From Gemmatimonadota bacterium (GTDB lineage: Bacteria > Gemmatimonadota > Gemmatimonadetes > Gemmatimonadales > GWC2-71-9), in NCBI GenBank assembly GCA_003221985.1, contig QHUQ01000128.1, forward strand, positions 1 through 14,760: a stretch of 14,760 nucleotides of DNA, read 5' to 3'. The notes beneath the pieces are model-generated. The model was not told the origin of the DNA, made no database searches, and saw nothing but the letters and a program-made list of their open reading frames with translations. Shown piece after piece: positions 1-6,659 of this stretch (position 1 is its first letter; every line of letters starts with the position of its first letter). The position numbers were made by a program, and so were the translations under genes.

Positions 1-637
1 ACATCCCGGCATACAGGGTCTTGGGATGCGACGGATCCATCGTCATCATCGAGCAATCGGTCGACGCGTTGGCACCCTTGAGGACTTTGGCCCACGTCTT
101 GCCGCCGTCGGTCGTCCTGTACACACCCCGGTCGTCGCTGTCGCTCCACAGTTTGCCGGGCACGCAGACATACACCGTGCTGGTTTCGTTGGGGTCGACG
201 AGGATCTTCACGATGTGCTCGGACTCGCGCAGCCCCATGTTGGTCCAGTTGTCCCCGCCGTCGTCCGAGCGGTAGATGCCGTCGCCGATGGACACGCTGT
301 TGCGCATCCACGATTCGCCGGTGCCGACCCAAATCACTTTGGGATTCTTCGGATCGATCGTCACCGCGCCGATTGATTGGATCGGCTGCTTGTCGAAGAC
401 GGGTTTGAACGTCGTGCCGCCGTTCGTTGACTTCCACACGCCGCCGCTCGCCGCGCCGACGTAGATCGTGAGCCGCGCCCCCCCCGCCCCTTCGTGCACG
501 GCGTCGAGCGCGGCGATGCGTCCGCTCATCGCCGCCGAGCCGATGTTGCGCGCGCCGAGGCCGGAAATCGTTTCCGAATCCACCTTGACGGCGGGCGCGG
601 GTTGCTGGGCGATAAGGAGCAGCAGGAGAGGGTTCAT
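1..637 (-). CDS. Exported sortilin/VPS10-like BNR-repeat protein (partial, C-terminus off window)
   Basis: Reading leftward from an ATG at 637, the frame stays open for 212 codons to the window edge, so the C-terminus is missing. It starts with a short hydrophobic leader (MNPLLLLLIAQ), probably a signal peptide. It then has three Asp-box/BNR-type turns: STNGGTTF (70-77), SDDGGDNW (124-131) and TTDGGKTW (175-182), separated by beta-propeller-like strands such as IYVGAASGGVWKS and VIWVGTGES. This is the pattern of the sortilin/VPS10 beta-propeller family often labelled 'glycosyl hydrolase' in soil bacteria; members usually exceed 900 residues. Catalytic activity is unproven. The start overlaps the stop of the upstream LolA-like gene by 4 bp (ATGA), so the pair is probably translationally coupled. 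The substrate is unknown; an extracytoplasmic peptide or glycan-binding role is inference. Confidence 0.85.
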   Translation of the reverse strand, partial: MNPLLLLLIAQQPAPAVKVDSETISGLGARNIGSAAMSGRIAALDAVHEGAGGARLTIYVGAASGGVWKSTNGGTTFKPVFDKQPIQSIGAVTIDPKNPKVIWVGTGESWMRNSVSIGDGIYRSDDGGDNWTNMGLRESEHIVKILVDPNETSTVYVCVPGKLWSDSDDRGVYRTTDGGKTWAKVLKGANASTDCSMMTMDPSHPKTLYAGM

Positions 638-1386
638 GGGCGCGTTCCCCCCGGCCGTGTGAACCGCGCGTTGTCGAGCGGTACGTTGGCCTCGATTTTG
701 TCGTATGTGATTTTCGAGCGGTCCTGGCTGCTGCTTCCCTTCGGTCCGGACTCGGTCGCGAACGGCAGATAGACGCCGGCGACCTGCTTGTAGTCGCCGA
801 GCGACGTTTCGTATTCCTGCGGTGCGCCGCGGATCATGCGCTGCGTGTCGATGCGGATCGGGACGTAGTACTCGGTGTCCAGGTAATAGAAGCTGACGTC
901 GCCGTTGGGGCGCGTGACCTTGAGCTTGTAGGCGTCGCTCCCCTCGATCTGCTCCAGTCCCTGAAACTCGACGCGATTGCCTTTCGCCTGATAGTTGACG
1001 AGCGGGCCGTCGAAGTCGGCATCGTCGAGAATGCCGTGCATCTCGTCCTCACCGAGCGACTCGGGATCGCGCTTGCCGTTCCATGGCTCGATCTTCCACC
1101 CGCTCTGACCATCATAGGCGTTGATGCCCGTCATGCCTTGCAGCGAAAACTCTTCGCGCACGCTGTTGGGGCGCTTGTTCTCCTGAACGACGACCGCCTC
1201 GAATCCCCCGCCGCCCGTGTACTTCCCGGTACGCCGCAGCGATTGCAGCGCCTGGATGCGGGCCAAGCCGCCGGACGCCTGGATGTATTTGGCGATGAGG
1301 CTGTCGGCCGATTGTGCCGAGAGAGACCGCGGGGCGGGACCCCCGGCTACTCCGAGAGCGACGAAGATGAGGAAGAGTTTGCGCAT
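634..1386 (-). CDS. Exported LolA-like / outer-membrane lipoprotein-sorting-type protein
   Basis: A 250-residue protein with a clear Sec signal peptide (MRKLFLIFVALGVAGG, probable cleavage after SLSA near residue 24). The mature part opens with a helix (SADSLIAKYIQASGG) followed by many short beta strands, as in the LolA/LolB-like half-barrel families called 'outer membrane lipoprotein-sorting protein'. Features such as YYLDTEYYVPIRID (167-180) and the terminal FTRPGG fit that fold, but true LolA function cannot be assigned. An AAAGGA sequence about 9 nt before the ATG is a plausible ribosome-binding site. It is the first gene of a leftward pair and its TGA overlaps the ATG of the sortilin-like gene. 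A periplasmic lipid- or ligand-carrier role is an inference from fold resemblance. Confidence 0.75.
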   Translation of the reverse strand: MRKLFLIFVALGVAGGPAPRSLSAQSADSLIAKYIQASGGLARIQALQSLRRTGKYTGGGGFEAVVVQENKRPNSVREEFSLQGMTGINAYDGQSGWKIEPWNGKRDPESLGEDEMHGILDDADFDGPLVNYQAKGNRVEFQGLEQIEGSDAYKLKVTRPNGDVSFYYLDTEYYVPIRIDTQRMIRGAPQEYETSLGDYKQVAGVYLPFATESGPKGSSSQDRSKITYDKIEANVPLDNARFTRPGGTRP

Positions 1387-1473
1387 CGGAGCCGATCCTT
1401 TTCGAGAGTCAAGACGGGGACCAGAAACCTACAGGCCGTTGCGCCACCTCGCGAGCCAGTGATCGGTCAACAC

Positions 1474-1511
1474 GACAGGCCGTTTGTCAGGATGATCGAC
1501 TCGTCTGTCAG
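1474..1511 (+). promoter_or_regulatory. Possible activator-binding repeats upstream of hsp20 promoter
   Basis: GACA (1474-1477) and TGTC (1485-1488) form an interrupted inverted repeat. TGTCAG occurs at 1485-1490 and again at 1506-1511, exactly 21 bp apart, two helical turns, and so on one face of DNA. They lie about 25-65 bp upstream of the sigma-54-like element, a permissible place for a bacterial enhancer-binding protein. The motifs are short, so chance is possible. Confidence 0.25.
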
Positions 1512-1536
1512 ATCGGCAAAAACCGGCCGCGACAGA

Positions 1537-1553
1537 TTGGCACGGATGATGCC
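1537..1553 (+). promoter_or_regulatory. Candidate sigma-54 (-24/-12) promoter of hsp20
   Basis: TTGGCACGGATGATGCC matches the RpoN consensus (YTGGCACG-N4-TTGCW) with the invariant GG and GC doublets at the correct 10-bp spacing; within the core TGGCACG-N4-TTGC only the first T of TTGC is replaced by A. Transcription would begin near 1564, leaving a leader of about 58 nt before the hsp20 ATG. The same bases also form a perfect TTGGCA-N7-TGCCAA inverted repeat, so a repressor or activator operator is an alternative reading. Confidence 0.55.
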
Positions 1554-1621
1554 AACGCCGGCGGCTGCGGTGCGTTGTAAAACCGGATACCTCGACAAAA
1601 CCAATCTAAGGAGAGAACCAT

Positions 1622-2104
1622 ATGTTCCTGACCACTCGCAATTCACGCAGAGATCCGGCGACTGCCGAACTCGTCAACGTCGGCAACGGGATCAGCCGCC
1701 TGCTCAACGACGCGTTCAGCGGGTTGGATTGGCAGTACCGGGATAGCGTCGGTGCATCCTGGGTGCCCGCGGTAGACATCTTCGAGGAAGCCGACGCGAT
1801 CCGCATCATGGCGGAAGTGCCTGGGGTGAAGCCTGAGGACGTGAAGATCTCGCTGGAAGGCAACGTGCTCACAATCCACGGCCAGAAGCAGCAGTCGGCC
1901 GAGGAGCGGACCGAGCGTGTGCATCGCTATGAGCGCACCTATGGTGTGTTCGAGCGGACCTTCACACTCCCCGCGACGGTTGACGCAAACCACATCAAGG
2001 CGTCCTACGCCGATGGCGTGCTCACCGTGACGCTTCCCAAGATGGCAGAAGCTCGGCCGCGGCAGATTCAGATCGAAGTGGCGCCGGGCAAATCGAACAG
2101 CTGA
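1622..2104 (+). CDS. hsp20: Small heat-shock protein, Hsp20/alpha-crystallin family
   Basis: A 160-residue ATP-independent holdase chaperone of the cytoplasm that binds unfolding proteins under stress. The alpha-crystallin domain spans about residues 46-145: [14 protein letters not shown] (47-60), the [18 protein letters not shown] stretch (66-83), FERTFTLP (110-117) and the family signature GVLTVTLPK (132-140). The C-terminal tail holds an I-x-I/V motif (IQIEV, 149-153) used for oligomer assembly. Length is typical. The ribosome-binding site AAGGAGAG (1608-1615) sits 6 nt before the ATG. It is monocistronic: an intrinsic terminator follows directly. A sigma-54-like promoter lies upstream; no CIRCE element (TTAGCACTC-N9-GAGTGCTAA) was seen. 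Confidence 0.97.
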   Translation: MFLTTRNSRRDPATAELVNVGNGISRLLNDAFSGLDWQYRDSVGASWVPAVDIFEEADAIRIMAEVPGVKPEDVKISLEGNVLTIHGQKQQSAEERTERVHRYERTYGVFERTFTLPATVDANHIKASYADGVLTVTLPKMAEARPRQIQIEVAPGKSNS

Positions 2105-2123
2105 GAAGCGGGAATACAGTGCC

Positions 2124-2152
2124 GGGGCGGCCAGCAAGCCGCCCCATTTTTT
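2124..2152 (+). terminator. Rho-independent terminator after hsp20
   Basis: An 8-bp perfect GC stem, GGGGCGGC (2124-2131) with GCCGCCCC (2138-2145), closes a 6-nt loop (CAGCAA) and is followed by A and six Ts (2147-2152). It starts 19 bp after the hsp20 stop and ends 16 bp before the upp start codon, so upp needs its own promoter overlapping or just downstream of the T-run. Confidence 0.92.
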
Positions 2153-2154
2153 CG

Positions 2155-2168
2155 TACCTTCTCCGCCC
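2155..2168 (+). promoter_or_regulatory. Possible -10 box for a leaderless upp transcript
   Basis: TACCTT (2155-2160) fits TANNNT and lies 8 nt before the upp ATG; no Shine-Dalgarno is present. Because the terminator ends at 2152, a transcript for upp must start almost at the start codon. No convincing -35 box is visible. Confidence 0.35.
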
Positions 2169-2834
2169 ATGGCGCACCCCCCCGTGGCTTCCCAGCAATT
2201 CCCCAACCTGACGGTGCTGTCGCACCCGCTGATCCAGCACAAGCTCACGATTCTGCGCGACAAGCGCACCAGCACCCGCGACTTCAAGCTGCTCGTGAAC
2301 GAGATCGCCATGCTGATGGCGTACGAGGTCACGAAAGACCTGCCGCTCGAGTCCGTCGAGATCGAAACGCCGCTCGAGAAGACCACCGGTAGCCAGGTGG
2401 CGGGGAAGAAGCTGACGCTGGTCCCGATTCTGCGCGCTGGCCTGGGGATGGTCGAAGGGATCTCGCAGCTCATCCCCTCCGCGCGCGTCGGGCATATCGG
2501 GCTGTACCGCAATCACGACACCCTCCAGCCGGTGGACTACTACTTCAAGATTCCCTCCGGCGAGGCAGACCGCTCCTTTTTCCTGCTCGATCCCATGCTG
2601 GCCACCGGGGGGTCGGCGGTGGCCGCCGTGAGCGCCCTGGCCCGCGCCGGCGCCCCGCTGCAGCGCATCCGCTTTCTGTGCCTCGTTTGCGCTCCGGAAG
2701 GTGTCAAGGCGATGCTGGCTGCCCATCCCACCGTCCCGGTGTACACCGCCTCGCTCGACCGCGAGCTCAACGCCAAGGGCTATATCCTCCCCGGCCTGGG
2801 GGACGCGGGCGACCGCCTGTTTGGCACCAGATAG
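2169..2834 (+). CDS. upp: Uracil phosphoribosyltransferase
   Basis: A 221-residue cytoplasmic pyrimidine-salvage enzyme that makes UMP and pyrophosphate from uracil and PRPP. Family landmarks are in order: [15 protein letters not shown] (17-31), the TP.....G.....[11 protein letters not shown] segment (67-94), the PRPP-binding loop [14 protein letters not shown] (137-150) and the uracil-binding C-terminus [14 protein letters not shown] (207-220). It is a little longer than the usual 208-210 residues because of an N-terminal extension of about ten residues; an in-frame GTG at 2184 is an alternative start. The start region lacks a clear Shine-Dalgarno and lies only 16 bp after the hsp20 terminator, so leaderless translation is possible. 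The next gene is a sigma factor with its own promoter-like sequence. Confidence 0.97.
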   Translation: MAHPPVASQQFPNLTVLSHPLIQHKLTILRDKRTSTRDFKLLVNEIAMLMAYEVTKDLPLESVEIETPLEKTTGSQVAGKKLTLVPILRAGLGMVEGISQLIPSARVGHIGLYRNHDTLQPVDYYFKIPSGEADRSFFLLDPMLATGGSAVAAVSALARAGAPLQRIRFLCLVCAPEGVKAMLAAHPTVPVYTASLDRELNAKGYILPGLGDAGDRLFGTR

Positions 2835-2854
2835 GGCCAGCCGACGTAACCCTT

Positions 2855-2884
2855 TTGTCGTCCCCCGTGTCCCATCTGTAGTTA
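2855..2884 (+). promoter_or_regulatory. Candidate promoter of the sigma/anti-sigma/HEAT operon
   Basis: TTGTCG (2855-2860) and TAGTTA (2879-2884) are separated by 18 bp and would give a leader of roughly 20 nt before the GTG at 2913. An overlapping CGTAAC (2845-2850), followed 15 bp later by CGTGTC (2866-2871), resembles some ECF-type -35/-10 pairs and would allow autoregulation. The two readings cannot be separated by eye. Confidence 0.35.
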
Positions 2885-2912
2885 CGAGCCCAGACCGTCA
2901 CCTCGGAGCGCC

Positions 2913-3455
2913 GTGGACGAATCACAGCTTATTGCCCGCGTCCGCGCCGGGGATAGCGCCGCCGAGCGCGCGCTGTATGACACGCATGTGGACCGCGTGT
3001 ACCGCCTGGCCTTCCGGCTCGCGGGCGACGATGCCCTCGCGCAGGATTTCACCCAGGAAACGTTCATTCGGGCGTTCGACCGGCTCGGCTCGTTTCGCGG
3101 CGATGCCGCCTTCTCGACGTGGCTGCACACGATCACGACGACCGTCGTGCTCAACGGGCTGCGTAAGGTGAAGCGGTTTCGCCAGCGGGAAGCGGACATC
3201 GATGATGCGCACGACGTCGGCACGACGCAGCGGCACGCAGAGCCCGACCTGAAGCTGCGGCTCAAGGAGGCGATCGACGATCTGCCGGAGGGTTACCGCA
3301 CGGTGTTCGTGATGCACGATGTCGAGGGCTATACACACGAGGAGATCAGCGCCGTCTTGGGCGTCGAGACCGGCACGTCGAAGGCACAGCTGTCGCGCGC
3401 GCGGGCGAAATTGCGCGTAGCACTGGCGGACTTCGCAGGAGAATGGACGGCATGA
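2913..3455 (+). CDS. ECF-family RNA polymerase sigma factor
   Basis: A 180-residue protein with the two-domain plan of extracytoplasmic-function sigma factors. Region sigma-2 runs from about residue 22 to 90, with YRLAFRLAGDDALAQDFTQETFIRAF (30-55) and the -10-melting segment FRGDAAFSTWLHTI (61-74). Region sigma-4 (about 115-170) holds LPEGYRTVFVMHDVEGYTHEEISAVLGVETGTSKAQLSRARAKL, with the helix-turn-helix that reads the -35 element. Length is normal. The start is GTG at 2913, preceded by CGGAG four bases upstream. It is the first gene of four; its TGA overlaps the ATG of the anti-sigma-like gene (ATGA, 3452-3455). The signal it answers is presumably sensed by the next gene's product; target genes are unknown but likely include its own operon. 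Confidence 0.94.
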   Translation: MDESQLIARVRAGDSAAERALYDTHVDRVYRLAFRLAGDDALAQDFTQETFIRAFDRLGSFRGDAAFSTWLHTITTTVVLNGLRKVKRFRQREADIDDAHDVGTTQRHAEPDLKLRLKEAIDDLPEGYRTVFVMHDVEGYTHEEISAVLGVETGTSKAQLSRARAKLRVALADFAGEWTA

Positions 3456-4087
3456 TGGACCAGCATGAAGATCCCAAGTTCGAGCAGTGGCTGAAGGACG
3501 CGGCACGCACCACGTACCACGCACCACGCACCACACCGCGTGAGGAGATGTGGGCGCGCATCCAGGACGCGCGTCGACATAAGCACGTCATCGAGCTCCG
3601 CCCCTGGCTGCGCTGGGCGGTCGCCGCCGCCGCGGTGCTGGTGCTCGGGATCGGCATCGGCCGTTGGTCGGCTCACGGACCCACGTCCGCCCCCGGCGGC
3701 ATGCCGGTCGCGTCGGCTGCGGACTCGTCCCGCGACCTGGTGTACCAAGTGGCGGCGACGCAGTACCTCTCGCGCACCGAGGCGTTCCTGACCTCGTTCC
3801 GCGCGGATCACGCGGCGAACAGCGCGCACTTCGCGCGACAGGCGCGTGATCTCCTCACCACCACGCAATTGATGCTCGATTCACCAGCGGCTGATAATCC
3901 GCGCCTGCGCTCGTTGCTCGAGGATCTGGAGCTCGTGCTCATGCAGATCGCTCAGCTCGACGCGGCGCGAAACGGCCATGACCGCGACTTGATCACCCAA
4001 GGCATGAACCAAACCAACGTGTTGCCCAAGCTGCGCTCGGCGATTCCCGCCGGGCCCGTACCGGTGCGCACAGAAGGAGCACTCTGA
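3452..4087 (+). CDS. Membrane-spanning anti-sigma-factor-like protein
   Basis: A 211-residue protein with an acidic N-terminal cytoplasmic part (about 1-50), one transmembrane helix (LRPWLRWAVAAAAVLVLGIGIGRW, about 49-71) and a largely helical periplasmic part (QYLSRTEAFLTSF, ARDLLTTTQLML, LRSLLEDLELVLMQIAQL). This topology, plus its place directly after a sigma-factor gene, indicates an anti-sigma factor that holds the sigma at the membrane. No H-x3-C-x2-C zinc-finger motif is present, so it is not a classical ZAS protein. I chose ATG 3452 over ATG 3443: the AGGAG at 3437-3441 is almost touching 3443 but 10 nt from 3452, and 3452 gives the ATGA overlap seen at other junctions here. Codons near residues 18-28 are made by a heptamer DNA repeat. 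The stop shares one base with the next ATG. Confidence 0.8.
   Translation: MMDQHEDPKFEQWLKDAARTTYHAPRTTPREEMWARIQDARRHKHVIELRPWLRWAVAAAAVLVLGIGIGRWSAHGPTSAPGGMPVASAADSSRDLVYQVAATQYLSRTEAFLTSFRADHAANSAHFARQARDLLTTTQLMLDSPAADNPRLRSLLEDLELVLMQIAQLDAARNGHDRDLITQGMNQTNVLPKLRSAIPAGPVPVRTEGAL
3507..3534 (+). repeat. Heptamer tandem repeat GCACCAC x4 inside coding sequence
   Basis: Four head-to-tail 7-mers: GCACCAC, GTACCAC, GCACCAC, GCACCAC. The 28-bp tract is not a multiple of three yet the gene stays open, coding a Thr/His/Pro/Arg-rich linker in the cytoplasmic part of the anti-sigma-like protein. Confidence 0.85.
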
Positions 4088-5871
4088 TGTTGTCGTACCT
4101 GTCCCTCTTGCTCGCCGTCACGTGCGCCGTGCAGGCCACCCCGGCGCCAACTCCAAAAGCGCGGGCACACCATCGCGCGCGCGCCGCCACGATCGCGCTA
4201 CCCGTTGCGCCCATAGCCGCGCTTGAAGCCGGCGCACAAGCGCTCTACATGGCGCAGCCGGATATCGAGGCGCTCGCCGCACACGCGCTCGCCAGGGCAG
4301 CCGGCGCGCTGGACATGGCCCAGTATTCGTTGGCTGCCACGCCGGCGGCCTTCGCCGCGCAGGCGCTTGTCATGGCACAGCCAGACATCGAAGTGCTCAC
4401 CGCACCCGCGCTCGCCAGGGCAGCCAGCTCGCTGGACATGGCCGCGTATTCGTTGGCTGCCACGCCGGCGGCCTTCGCCGCGCCGCTGTTCTACTGGGAC
4501 GGCGATGACGACGAAGAGATCCGCGAGCCCGCCTGGCCGGAGCAGACGCAGGCCGATGTCGCCGATTCGCTCTACCGGGCCGCGCGGCAGGCGCTGAATC
4601 GGAGCCAGTACTCGCGCGCCGCGGAGCTCTTCAGCAGCATCCGCGATACGTATCCGCGGTCGACCTACGTCCCCAACACGTATTACTGGCAGGCCTTCGC
4701 GCTCTATCGGGATGGATCAGAGGAAGCGTTGCGCGCTGCTCGGGAGGCGTTGCAGACACAGGCGTCTCGATTCCCCAAGGCCACTACGCGCCGCGACGCC
4801 GAGGCGCTGTTGCGCCGTGTCCAGGGTGCCCTGGCGCGGCTTGGCGATCCCGATGCCACCGCGGACGTGACGGAAGAAGCCGATAACGTCGCGCCAGCGA
4901 CTCCCGTGATCCCTTCGACACCACCGGTCGGTCCCGGTCCAGCGATCATTGCGCGGCCCGGACGGACCTATCGCTTGCACACTGAATCGTGCGACGACGA
5001 GGACGACATCCGCATCGCGGCGGTCAATGCGCTGCTGCAGATGGACGCCGATCGCGCTGTGCCGATTCTGAAGAGCATTCTCGCGCGTCGCGACTCGGGG
5101 TCGACGTGCCTCCGCCGCAAGGCCGTGTTCCTCGTCTCCCAGAAACGTAGCTCGGAAACATCTGCCATTCTGCTCAATGCCGTGCGCTCGGATCCCGATC
5201 AAGAGGTCCGGGAGCAGGGCGTGTTCTGGCTGTCGCAGGTGTCTGGCGAAGAGACGGTCGCGGCGCTCGATTCGATTCTGCGCGATCCGCGGACTGATCC
5301 CGACATCCAGGACAAGGCGATCTTCGCGCTGTCCCAGCACAACAGCAGTCGCTCCGCGTCGATACTCCGCGCGTACGCCGAGCGGCGTGACGCGCCGGAG
5401 GAAATGCGCGAGAAGGCGATCTTCTGGCTCGGTCAGCGCAATTCTCCGGAGAACGCGCAATTCCTCAAAGACCTGTATGCGAGGGTGGAGAACGACGATC
5501 TCAAGGAAAAGATCATCTTCTCACTGTCGCAGATGGGGAGCGCGGATAATTACCGCTGGCTCATGGATATCGCGTTGAACCCGAAAGAGGACATCGAAAT
5601 CCGCAAGAAGGCGCTATTCTGGGCAGGTCAGGGGCACAACGTAGACGTCGCCGACCTCGTCCGGCTGTACGACAGCATGAACGATCGGGAGATGAAGGAC
5701 CAGTTGATCTTCGTCTACTCGCAGCGCCGCGAAGAAGCCGCCCTCGACAAGCTATTTCAAATCGGGAAAACCGATCCCGATCGCGAGCTCCGCAAGAAGG
5801 CGATCTTCTGGATCGGCCAGTCGCGCAGCCCGCGGGCGGCGCAGTACCTCCAGGAGCTGATCAACCAATGA
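4087..5871 (+). CDS. Exported TPR-like and HEAT-repeat protein
   Basis: A 594-residue protein. Order of parts: signal peptide (MLSYLSLLLAVTCAVQA, 1-17); Ala-rich region with two 41-residue tandem copies beginning MAQPDIE (55-95 and 96-136); acidic spacer YWDGDDDEEIRE (136-147); a TPR-like region (about 155-230, ADSLYRAARQALNRSQYSRAAELFSSIRDTYP); a Pro-rich linker (265-295); then HEAT-like repeats to the end. Eight repeats carry variants of LRKKAIFWxGQ at 342, 374, 407, 440, 472, 505, 536 and 568, spaced 31-33 residues, and a degenerate one sits near 309-318. HEAT solenoids are protein-binding scaffolds; no catalytic motif is visible. AAGGAG (4074-4079) lies 7 nt before the ATG. Being in the sigma operon, it is a likely regulon member or periplasmic partner of the anti-sigma protein; that role is inferred. 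Confidence 0.88.
   Translation: MLSYLSLLLAVTCAVQATPAPTPKARAHHRARAATIALPVAPIAALEAGAQALYMAQPDIEALAAHALARAAGALDMAQYSLAATPAAFAAQALVMAQPDIEVLTAPALARAASSLDMAAYSLAATPAAFAAPLFYWDGDDDEEIREPAWPEQTQADVADSLYRAARQALNRSQYSRAAELFSSIRDTYPRSTYVPNTYYWQAFALYRDGSEEALRAAREALQTQASRFPKATTRRDAEALLRRVQGALARLGDPDATADVTEEADNVAPATPVIPSTPPVGPGPAIIARPGRTYRLHTESCDDEDDIRIAAVNALLQMDADRAVPILKSILARRDSGSTCLRRKAVFLVSQKRSSETSAILLNAVRSDPDQEVREQGVFWLSQVSGEETVAALDSILRDPRTDPDIQDKAIFALSQHNSSRSASILRAYAERRDAPEEMREKAIFWLGQRNSPENAQFLKDLYARVENDDLKEKIIFSLSQMGSADNYRWLMDIALNPKEDIEIRKKALFWAGQGHNVDVADLVRLYDSMNDREMKDQLIFVYSQRREEAALDKLFQIGKTDPDRELRKKAIFWIGQSRSPRAAQYLQELINQ
4249..4494 (+). repeat. 123-bp in-frame tandem duplication
   Basis: The two copies are 4249-4371 and 4372-4494. 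They keep the same frame and differ at scattered positions in the first half, but share nearly identical DNA in the second half (the segment coding YSLAATPAAFAA). This uneven similarity suggests a recent duplication or local gene conversion. A third copy is not present. Confidence 0.92.
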
Positions 5872-6647
5872 TCGCCCTCACACTCGCAGCTCTGGTGCTG
5901 GTTCAGCAGCAGCCGTTGGAACGGCGCGTCGCCGGCGCGCCCGATGGCTCGGTGCGGTTCAGCTTTGCCGCCAAGCCCGGCGTCTACGGCAACGGCCGCA
6001 ACATGATCAGCTGGGATTGCGACAAGGGGAATTGCCACAATCGCCAGGTCGACGGGAATTGGGACGACCACGACGACTGGGATATGCCGTGCGATTCCGG
6101 CCCGGTCCGCGTCGCCCTGACGAAACGCGGAACCAGCATTACCGATCTGCGGGTCTACGTCGGTGGCGAATGGCGGCCCAGCACCATTGCCACGGATCTC
6201 GGCACGGTCGGCACGAAGGACGCCGCCGCCTACCTGCTCGCCCTGGCGTCCAAGGATGAGAGCCGCGCGTCTGAGAAGGCGATCTTCGCCGCCGTGCTCG
6301 CCGATAGCGTCACGATCTGGCCCGACCTCTTGAAGATCGCGCACGCGGACAACGTGTCGCGGAAGGTGAAGCGCTCGGCCGTCTTCTGGCTGGGGCAGGC
6401 GGCGGGGGACGCCGCCACGCGGGGCCTGACCGACCTCGTCGATGACAATGGGGCGGACCACGAGGTGCGCGAGACGGCGGTCTTCGCCCTGTCACAACGC
6501 CCCAGGGACGAAGGCGTCCCCGCCCTGATCCGGATCGCCAAACAGAATCGTGATCCCGAGCTGCGGCGCAAGGCGATCTTCTGGCTCGGGCAGTCCGATG
6601 ATCCGCGGGCGCTCGATCTGTTCAAGGAGTTGCTGACACGCCCCTGA
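5868..6647 (+). CDS. Exported HEAT-repeat protein with Asp/Cys/His-rich N-domain
   Basis: A 259-residue protein starting with a short signal peptide (MIALTLAALVLVQQQ). Residues 30-110 form a beta-rich domain containing a striking Asp/Cys/His segment (50-76) with C51, C56, C75, H57 and H68 among seven or more Asp. From about 130 onward are four HEAT-like repeats with EKAIFAAVLA (136), KRSAVFWLGQ (168), RETAVFALSQ (201) and RRKAIFWLGQ (233), clearly related to the repeats of the preceding protein. It overlaps that gene by 4 bp (ATGA) and is the last gene of the sigma operon; AGGAG at 5852-5856 is 11 nt upstream. The N-domain could bind metal or form disulfides in the periplasm; function is unknown. 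Confidence 0.86.
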   Translation: MIALTLAALVLVQQQPLERRVAGAPDGSVRFSFAAKPGVYGNGRNMISWDCDKGNCHNRQVDGNWDDHDDWDMPCDSGPVRVALTKRGTSITDLRVYVGGEWRPSTIATDLGTVGTKDAAAYLLALASKDESRASEKAIFAAVLADSVTIWPDLLKIAHADNVSRKVKRSAVFWLGQAAGDAATRGLTDLVDDNGADHEVRETAVFALSQRPRDEGVPALIRIAKQNRDPELRRKAIFWLGQSDDPRALDLFKELLTRP

Positions 6648-6648
6648 G

Positions 6649-6659
6649 TATCTTGTGGC
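6649..6659 (+). promoter_or_regulatory. Possible -10 box for leaderless DUF218 transcript
   Basis: TATCTT (6649-6654) overlaps the end of the HEAT gene region and lies 5 nt before the ATG at 6660, with no Shine-Dalgarno in between. No good -35 was found. Confidence 0.3.

Noticed and set aside
1537..1555. CIRCE (HrcA) element before hsp20
   Set aside because: The inverted repeat TTGGCA-N7-TGCCAA does not match TTAGCACTC-N9-GAGTGCTAA in arms or spacing.
1643..2512. 289-codon minus-strand frame across hsp20, the terminator and upp
   Set aside because: It crosses two clear genes and an intrinsic terminator and resembles no protein family.
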